From contig JAJZAT010000010.1 of the NCBI GenBank assembly GCA_021799275.1, positions 30,102 to 94,101 on the forward strand: a stretch of DNA of 64,000 bases, written 5' to 3'. A program made the translations under genes and the position numbers. The notes under the pieces were generated by a model that did not search any database, was not told the origin of the DNA, and saw only the letters and a list, made by a program, of their open reading frames with translations. The stretch comes from Bacillota bacterium (GTDB lineage Bacteria; Bacillota; Sulfobacillia; JAJZYS01; JAJYTV01). This document shows positions 58,936 through 64,000 of the stretch, piece by piece (the stretch's first letter is position 1; every line of letters starts with the position of its first letter).

Positions 58936-59940
58936 ATGCTCGCCTATGTGGTGCGCCGACTGCTCTGGGCGATTCCCGTACTGCTCGGCGTGCTGATCGC
59001 CGTGTTCATCGGCCTGCATGTCGTGCCCGGGAACGTCGCCCAGTCGATCGCCGGCGCGCATGCCACGCCGGCGCAGATCAAGCTCCTGACGCATCAGCTC
59101 GGTCTCGACAAGCCGCTCTGGGTCCAGTTCTGGGCCTATTTCGTGCAGATCGTGCAGGGCCACTTCGGCACGTCGCTGCAGTACCACAATCCGGTCACCG
59201 AGGACATCGGCCAGGCCTTTCCGATCACCCTGCAGCTCACGATCGCCGCATTTCTCATCGCGGGCGTGGTCGGAGTCCTGGCGGGCGTCCTGGCAGCCGC
59301 CTTCCGCAACACCTGGATCGACAGCGTGATCATGGTCCTCGTGCTGGTCGGCATCTCGATGCCGATCTTCTGGACCGGCGTCATGCTGATCCTGGCGCTC
59401 GGTGTCGACATCCCGATGTTCCCCTTTTCGAGCGTGATCACGGCGGGCACCGTCCTGCCGCACATCACCGGCATGCCGCTCGTCGACGCCCTGCTGAGCG
59501 GCAACATGGCCGCCGCCGGCGACGCGTTCAACCATCTTGTGCTGCCCGCGATCACCCTCGCCACCTATCCGATCGCCTTCATCACCCGCATGACGCGCGG
59601 CGCGATGATCGAGGTGCTTTCGCAGGACTACCTGCGCACCGCCAGGGCGAAGGGCCTGCGCGAGCGCGCCGTCGTCTGGAAGCACGCCCTGCGCAACGCC
59701 TCGCTGCCGATCGTGACCGTGCTCGGCGTGCAGGTGGGCGCGCTGCTATCCGGGGCCGTCCTGACCGAGACGATCTTCGCGATCCCAGGCATCGGCCGCC
59801 TGATGATCCAGGCGATCCTGTTCCGCGACTACCCGCTGGTGCAGGGCATCGTGATCCTCGCCGCGACGGTCTTCGTCCTCGTCAACCTGATCGTCGACCT
59901 CATCTACGCCCGCCTCGACCCGCGCATCCGCTACAGCTAG
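58936..59940 (+). CDS. dppB: DppB-type ABC permease
   Basis: Inner-membrane permease, 334 residues, about six helices. Start MLAYVVRRLLWAIPVLLGVL, the family loop GLDKPLWVQFWAYF and GHFGTSLQYHNPV, and the EAA loop DYLRTARAKGLRERAVVWKH with ALRNASLPIVTVLG. End DLIYARLDPRIRYS is the DppB signature. ATG 58936 after GGAGGGGAGCG. Confidence 0.95.
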   Translation: MLAYVVRRLLWAIPVLLGVLIAVFIGLHVVPGNVAQSIAGAHATPAQIKLLTHQLGLDKPLWVQFWAYFVQIVQGHFGTSLQYHNPVTEDIGQAFPITLQLTIAAFLIAGVVGVLAGVLAAAFRNTWIDSVIMVLVLVGISMPIFWTGVMLILALGVDIPMFPFSSVITAGTVLPHITGMPLVDALLSGNMAAAGDAFNHLVLPAITLATYPIAFITRMTRGAMIEVLSQDYLRTARAKGLRERAVVWKHALRNASLPIVTVLGVQVGALLSGAVLTETIFAIPGIGRLMIQAILFRDYPLVQGIVILAATVFVLVNLIVDLIYARLDPRIRYS

Positions 59941-59952
59941 GAGGGACGGACC

Positions 59953-60852
59953 ATGGCCTTGCCCATTGTGGAGCTGCAGGGGGAGGAGACCAAGGCGACG
60001 TCCCCCGTCTCGGAAGGCGGACGTGCCTGGCGGCATTTCCGGCGCAACCGCGGCGCCGTCATCGCGCTCTGGGTGCTGGGCATCGTGGTGCTGGCCGCGA
60101 TCTTCGCGCCCTGGATCGCGCACCAGAGCCCCTATGCGCAAAACCTCGCGAACGCCCTCCTGGCACCCTCCGGCGCCCATCTTCTCGGCACCGACGAGTA
60201 TGGGCGCGACGAGTTCGCGCGCGTGCTCTTTGGCGCCCGCACGGCGCTTGAGACCGGCCTCGTGGTCGTCGCGATCTCGATGACTATCGGCACGCTCTGG
60301 GGCGTTCTCTCGGCCTTCTACGGCGGCATCTGGGATATGTTGCTGATGCGGGTGGCGGACGTCTTCATGGCGTTCCCCTTCCTGCTCCTGGCCCTGATGA
60401 TCGTCGCCGCGCTCGGACCGGGCCTCGTGCAGGCCGAGATCGCGATCGCCATCACCTACATGCCCGTCTACGCGCGCCTCGTGCGCTCCGTGGGACTCGG
60501 CCTCAAGAGCCTCGAGTTCGTGCAGGCGGCGAAGTCGGTGGGGGCGCGCGACGCGACCATCATGCGCCGGCACTTCCTGCCGAACCTCCTGCCGACTCTG
60601 CTCGTGCAGGCGACCCTCAACATCGGCACGGCGATCATCGACGTCGCCGGCCTCTCCTTCCTGGGCATGGGCGTACAGCCGCCGACGGCGGACTGGGGCG
60701 CCATGCTCTCGGACGGCCAGAACTTCATCCTGACCTCGCCCTGGCTGGTGCTGGCGCCCGGCATCGCGATCCTGATCGTGGTGCTGGCGGCGAACCTCGT
60801 GGGCGACGGACTGCGCGACGCCCTCGACCCGCGCATGAGGCACCAGGCCTAG
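59953..60852 (+). CDS. dppC: DppC-type ABC permease
   Basis: Second permease, 299 residues. Features: WRHFRRNRGAVIALWVLGIV, LLGTDEYGRDEFARVLFGAR, the EAA loop EFVQAAKSVGARDATIMRRH and FLPNLLPTLLVQ, and LSFLGMGVQPPTADWGAMLS. 12 bases after dppB. No ATPase genes (dppD, dppF) follow; the next genes are enzymes, so the ATPases must be elsewhere or shared. Confidence 0.95.
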   Translation: MALPIVELQGEETKATSPVSEGGRAWRHFRRNRGAVIALWVLGIVVLAAIFAPWIAHQSPYAQNLANALLAPSGAHLLGTDEYGRDEFARVLFGARTALETGLVVVAISMTIGTLWGVLSAFYGGIWDMLLMRVADVFMAFPFLLLALMIVAALGPGLVQAEIAIAITYMPVYARLVRSVGLGLKSLEFVQAAKSVGARDATIMRRHFLPNLLPTLLVQATLNIGTAIIDVAGLSFLGMGVQPPTADWGAMLSDGQNFILTSPWLVLAPGIAILIVVLAANLVGDGLRDALDPRMRHQA

Positions 60853-60883
60853 ACGTCCCGAACGCAAAAGGAGATGACCCACG

Positions 60884-61663
60884 TTGTCTGAAGGCCTCAA
60901 GGACTTCCGCGGCCGCACGGCGTTCGTCACAGGAGCGGCCCACGGCATCGGCCGCGCCATCGCGGTGCAACTCGCGAGCCGCGGCGCCCGCATCTATGCC
61001 GCGGACGTGCTGGAGCAGGACCTCGCTGAGACCAGGGCGGCCGTGCAGGCGGTCGGCGGGGAGATCGTCGCCGTCGGACTCGACGTGACCGACTCCGCCC
61101 GCGTGACCGAAGCGATCGACGGGGCGGCCGCCGGCGGCCTCGACATCCTCGTCAACGTGGCGGGCGGCGTGCTCGGCCAGGTCGGGCGGCCGATCGAGGA
61201 GATCTCGGATGAGGACTTCCTCTCGATCGTTCGGGTCAACCTGCAGGGCGCCTTCCACACGACCCGCGCCGCGGCGCCGCACATGAAGGCGAAAGCCTAC
61301 GGGCGGATCGTCAACATCTCGTCGGGCGCCGGCCGCTCGGTGAGCCTGACGGGCATCCAGGCCTACGCGGCCGCCAAGGCGGGGCAGATCGGCTTCACGC
61401 GTCAGATGGCCCACGAGCTCGGCCCCTTCGGCATCACCGTCAACAACGTCGCGCCGGGGTTCGTGCGCTCGAACCCCACCACCGAGCGCCAGTGGCAGTC
61501 CTACGGCGAGGAGGGGCAGGCGAAGCTCCTCGGCGCGATTCCGATGCGCCGGCTGGGCCGCGCGGAGGACATCGCGAACGCTGTCTGCTTCTTCGCGTCC
61601 GAGGCGTCCGGCTGGATCACCGGCCAGACGCTGAGCGTCGACGGCGGAAGGTTCATGCAGTAG
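60884..61663 (+). CDS. Short-chain dehydrogenase/reductase
   Basis: Classical SDR, 259 residues. Cofactor motif TGAAHGIG (16-23), Asp41 after the second strand (YAADVLEQD) favouring NAD, the NVAGG segment, catalytic Ser146/147 (IVNISSGAG), Tyr161 and Lys165 (YAAAK). Resembles 3-oxoacyl-ACP reductase FabG and sugar or cyclic alcohol dehydrogenases; substrate unknown. TTG 60884 after AAAGGAGATGA. Probably in one operon with dppBC and the M28-like gene. Confidence 0.92.
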   Translation: MSEGLKDFRGRTAFVTGAAHGIGRAIAVQLASRGARIYAADVLEQDLAETRAAVQAVGGEIVAVGLDVTDSARVTEAIDGAAAGGLDILVNVAGGVLGQVGRPIEEISDEDFLSIVRVNLQGAFHTTRAAAPHMKAKAYGRIVNISSGAGRSVSLTGIQAYAAAKAGQIGFTRQMAHELGPFGITVNNVAPGFVRSNPTTERQWQSYGEEGQAKLLGAIPMRRLGRAEDIANAVCFFASEASGWITGQTLSVDGGRFMQ

Positions 61664-61667
61664 GGAG

Positions 61668-63398
61668 ATGCACGACGTGTCGCGCCAAGCGAATACGCTT
61701 CAGTCGCTCGATGAATTGTGCCGTCGGATCGATCGGGACCGGCTCATCGCCACCACCCGGGACGTCTCCCAGGAGGTGCGGCTTTCGGGCAGCCCGGAAG
61801 AGAGGCGAACCTTCGAACTTCTCAAGAGCCGCCTCGAGGCCCTCGGCGCCCAGGTGCACCTCACGGAACACCCGGGATATGTGAGCTGGCCGGGACAGGC
61901 GAGCCTCGAGGTCTCGGGCCTCGGCAGCCTGCCCTGCATCACGCACGCCATGGCGAGACCAACGCAGGGACTCGAAGGATGCATCGTGGACCTCGGCGCC
62001 ATGGCCCTGGACGAGGTCGCGAAGACGAACGCCCAGGGCAGGATCGTGCTGCTCGACGGCGTCGCGAATCCCGCCCGCGTCAAGGCGGCGGAGGCCGCCG
62101 GGGCAATCGGGGAGATCTTCGTCAGCGGCGAGCGCCGCCACGAAATGATCATCTCGCCCGTCTGGGGCAGTCCCGGCGCCCAGGACCTCGCGCGCCTGCC
62201 GAAGACGCCGTCGGTCTCCATCGACCAGGCGACGGGGGAGATGCTGCGCCGCCACCTCCAGAAGGGGCGCGCCCGGGCGACGATCCGCGCGGAGGTGGAC
62301 ACGCGCTGGCGCCAGTTGCCGCTCTTGCAGGCAGACATTCCGGCGCCGGACGGCGAGCAGGACTTCGTCCTCTTCTCGGGCCACGTGGACTCCTGGCACC
62401 TCGGTGCGATGGACAACGGCAGCGCGAACGCCTTGATGCTCGAGATGGCGCACCTGCTCGCGCCGCTCAGGGACACGTTCCGGCGCGGACTGAGACTCTG
62501 CTTCTGGTCCGGGCACTCGCACGGCCGCTACGCGGGATCGGCCCGCTACGCCGACGAGCACATCTTCGAACTGCGGGAGCACTGCGTCGTGCACGTCAAC
62601 GTCGATTCGCCCGGCGGCCAGGGCGCGACCGACCTCAGCCACGCCATCGCGAGCGCCGAATACTGGCTCCTCGCGCGCGACAGCGCAGGTCCGGAGAGCG
62701 ATGTCCCCTACGTCGGCACGCCGCCGCTCCGGGCCGGCGACGAATCGTTCCTCGGCATGGGCGTGCCGGCGCTCTTCATGGAGGTCTCGGAACAGCCGCC
62801 GGGCAGCGAGGGCGGCTCCGGCGTCTCGGCCGGCGGCGGACTCGGCTGGTGGTGGCACACTCCCGAGGACACCGTGGACAAGCTGGACCCGGACTTCCTC
62901 GTGCGCGACGCGCGCATCTACCTGCGGTCGCTCTACCGCCTGCTGACGGAGCCGGTGCTGCCGATGCAGGCGGCGGCGGCCGCCGAGGAGGTCCTGAGGG
63001 AACTCGAGGCGCGCGCCCGGGCGTCGGGCGGACGCCTGGACCTCGACCTGCCCATAGGGCTTGCGCGGCAGCTCGTCCGCCGCGCGCGGGAGCTGGACGC
63101 GGAGGCTGAGGACCTGCGTGGGGCCGCAGAGGACGTCGATCCCAGACAGGCGCGCCGGGTCAACCGGCGGTTCATGGGCCTGCAGCGGGCCTTGGGGCCG
63201 GTCCGCTACGCCTGTCAGGGCCCGACGGGGCAGGACCCCGCTCTGGCCCAGAATCTCCTGCCGGGGCTCGACGGGGCGGCCGTGCTTGGCGCCCTTCAGG
63301 ACGGCGATCCCATGGCGCTGCACCTTCAGGTGGACCTCGGACGCGAGCGCAACCGGATCGCGCTAGGGCTCATGGAAGCCCTCAAGGCACTGCGCTGA
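61668..63398 (+). CDS. M28-like metallopeptidase-fold protein with altered active site
   Basis: 576 residues. M28 aminopeptidase fold with an inserted PA-like domain (about 95-200, LEGCIVDLGAMALDEVAKT). Metal-binding parts seen: GHVDSWHLGAMDNGSANALM (His239, first bridging Asp near 250), HVNVDSPGG and WWWHTPEDTVDKLDPDF. The usual catalytic EE of the WxxEExGLxGS motif is absent: WSGHSHGRYAGS (280-291). The protein may therefore not be a standard peptidase. No signal peptide, so it is cytosolic. The last 170 residues are helical and charged. ATG 61668, four bases after the SDR gene. It may process imported peptides. Confidence 0.82.
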   Translation: MHDVSRQANTLQSLDELCRRIDRDRLIATTRDVSQEVRLSGSPEERRTFELLKSRLEALGAQVHLTEHPGYVSWPGQASLEVSGLGSLPCITHAMARPTQGLEGCIVDLGAMALDEVAKTNAQGRIVLLDGVANPARVKAAEAAGAIGEIFVSGERRHEMIISPVWGSPGAQDLARLPKTPSVSIDQATGEMLRRHLQKGRARATIRAEVDTRWRQLPLLQADIPAPDGEQDFVLFSGHVDSWHLGAMDNGSANALMLEMAHLLAPLRDTFRRGLRLCFWSGHSHGRYAGSARYADEHIFELREHCVVHVNVDSPGGQGATDLSHAIASAEYWLLARDSAGPESDVPYVGTPPLRAGDESFLGMGVPALFMEVSEQPPGSEGGSGVSAGGGLGWWWHTPEDTVDKLDPDFLVRDARIYLRSLYRLLTEPVLPMQAAAAAEEVLRELEARARASGGRLDLDLPIGLARQLVRRARELDAEAEDLRGAAEDVDPRQARRVNRRFMGLQRALGPVRYACQGPTGQDPALAQNLLPGLDGAAVLGALQDGDPMALHLQVDLGRERNRIALGLMEALKALR

Positions 63399-63411
63399 AG
63401 GAGGACGCGAA

Positions 63412-64000
63412 TTGCGGTATCTTGTGGTAGGAGCGGGTGCGATTGGCGGCACGATCGGCGCGTACATGGTGCGCGCCGGCGAGGAGGTCGCCTTCACCGA
63501 CAAGGATCGGGACCACGTCGAGGCGATGCGCCGCCAGGGCCTCCAGATCCAGGGCTACGAGGAGACCTTCTCCCTGCCCGTGCAGGCGATGCAGCTCGAG
63601 GAGCTCGCGGACCTCGGGACGGTGCCGGAGTTCGTGCTGCTCGCCGTCAAGGCCCAGCACACCCGCGAGGCGCTCATGGCCGCCATGCCGGCGATCGGCC
63701 CCACGACGGCCGTCGTCTCCCTCCAGAACGGGCTCAACGAGCTCACGATCGCGGAGATCTGCGGCAGCGAGCGCACCATCGGCTGCTTCGTCAACTTCTC
63801 GGCCGACTACCTCGGCCCGGGAGTCATCCATTACGGATCGAGCGGCGCGCTCTACATCGGCGAACTCGACGGGCGCATGACCGATCGCCTGAGGGCGCTC
63901 GGAGAGGCCCTCCAAAAGTTCGGCAAGGTGCAGCTGACGGAGAACATCTGGGGCTATCTCTGGGGCAAGCTCGGCTACGCCAACATGCTCTTCGCCACGG
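63412..64000 (+). CDS. Ketopantoate reductase-like (ApbA/PanE) protein, cut by window end
   Basis: N-terminal 196 residues of an NADPH-dependent 2-oxo acid reductase. Rossmann motif VVGAGAIGGTIGA at 5-17, then FVLLAVKAQHTREAL, VVSLQNGLNE and GCFVNFSADYLGPGVIHYG, all typical of the ApbA/PanE family. TTG 63412 lies after AAGGAGGACG, 13 bases past the M28-like stop, and the frame is open to the window end. Neighbourhood suggests a catabolic role and not necessarily pantothenate synthesis. Confidence 0.88.
   Translation, partial: MRYLVVGAGAIGGTIGAYMVRAGEEVAFTDKDRDHVEAMRRQGLQIQGYEETFSLPVQAMQLEELADLGTVPEFVLLAVKAQHTREALMAAMPAIGPTTAVVSLQNGLNELTIAEICGSERTIGCFVNFSADYLGPGVIHYGSSGALYIGELDGRMTDRLRALGEALQKFGKVQLTENIWGYLWGKLGYANMLFAT

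Noticed and set aside
57352..59685. A 777-codon minus-strand open frame opposite dppA and dppB
   Set aside because: Antisense shadow; composition is Arg/Asp/His-rich and no domain is seen, while both sense genes are clear.
1..64000. CRISPR arrays, rRNA, tRNA, transposases, phage genes
   Set aside because: No repeat-spacer pattern, RNA-gene sequence or recombinase-like protein was seen in any part of the window.

Overview
The window is a G+C-rich bacterial chromosome segment, mostly dense co-directional operons with many GTG and TTG starts. It is dominated by one of the most complete flagellar and chemotaxis islands a 64-kb window can hold (positions 1-40056). The set has a FliY-type switch protein, CheC, CheX, CheD, a SwrB-like coiled-coil protein next to sigma-28, and no P- or L-ring genes (flgH, flgI). 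This points to a monoderm, Bacillota-like lineage, probably a deep-branching high-GC one of the Thermaerobacter/Sulfobacillus/Limnochordia type. That placement is inference; no rRNA or tRNA gene is present to test it.

Layout: 1-22533 is a long plus-strand operon. It holds rod and hook genes, motAB, an SLT muramidase, flgB-fliE, fliGHIJK, flgD, fliM, a FliY-like gene, the export apparatus fliOPQR-flhBA, flhF, a degenerate FlhG-like gene, fliA, a swrB-like gene, and flgC-fliF. Next come flgM, flgN, flgK and flgL (22.7-25.8 kb), facing a minus-strand filament operon fliC-fliS-fliD-GNAT-FliT-like (30.0-25.8 kb) and a PilZ gene. The signalling operon runs from 31.1 to 38.9 kb: a small FliN carrying the CheY-docking peptide, cheX, a degenerate HD-GYP protein, cheY, cheW, cheA, cheC, cheD, cheB, cheR. 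A MinD/FlhG ATPase with a YcgR-type N-terminal domain follows at 39.0-40.1 kb.

The rest is accessory and metabolic. There is a peroxiredoxin whose catalytic Cys codon is an in-frame TGA followed by a SECIS-like hairpin, so a likely selenoprotein (40.2-40.6 kb). It is followed by a small DUF2892 membrane protein, a Crp/Fnr regulator, a VapBC toxin-antitoxin pair, a MoxR-DUF58-DUF4129 cluster, a decayed ABC permease, HtrA, a Ycf48-like lipoprotein and an S53 acid protease. The window ends with a complete Liv branched-chain amino-acid ABC transporter (minus strand), a divergent Dpp/Opp-type transporter, an SDR oxidoreductase, an M28-like protein and the start of a ketopantoate-reductase-like gene.

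The most interesting points are the TGA-containing peroxiredoxin; a rewired flagellar switch in which the CheY-P docking peptide sits on a mini-FliN instead of FliM, next to a free-standing CheX; and a pair of FlhG-like proteins, one without a P-loop in the usual flhG slot and one active-looking form fused to a YcgR-N domain elsewhere. c-di-GMP-type modules (PilZ, YcgR-N, degenerate HD-GYP) recur around the switch genes, suggesting c-di-GMP control of motility.
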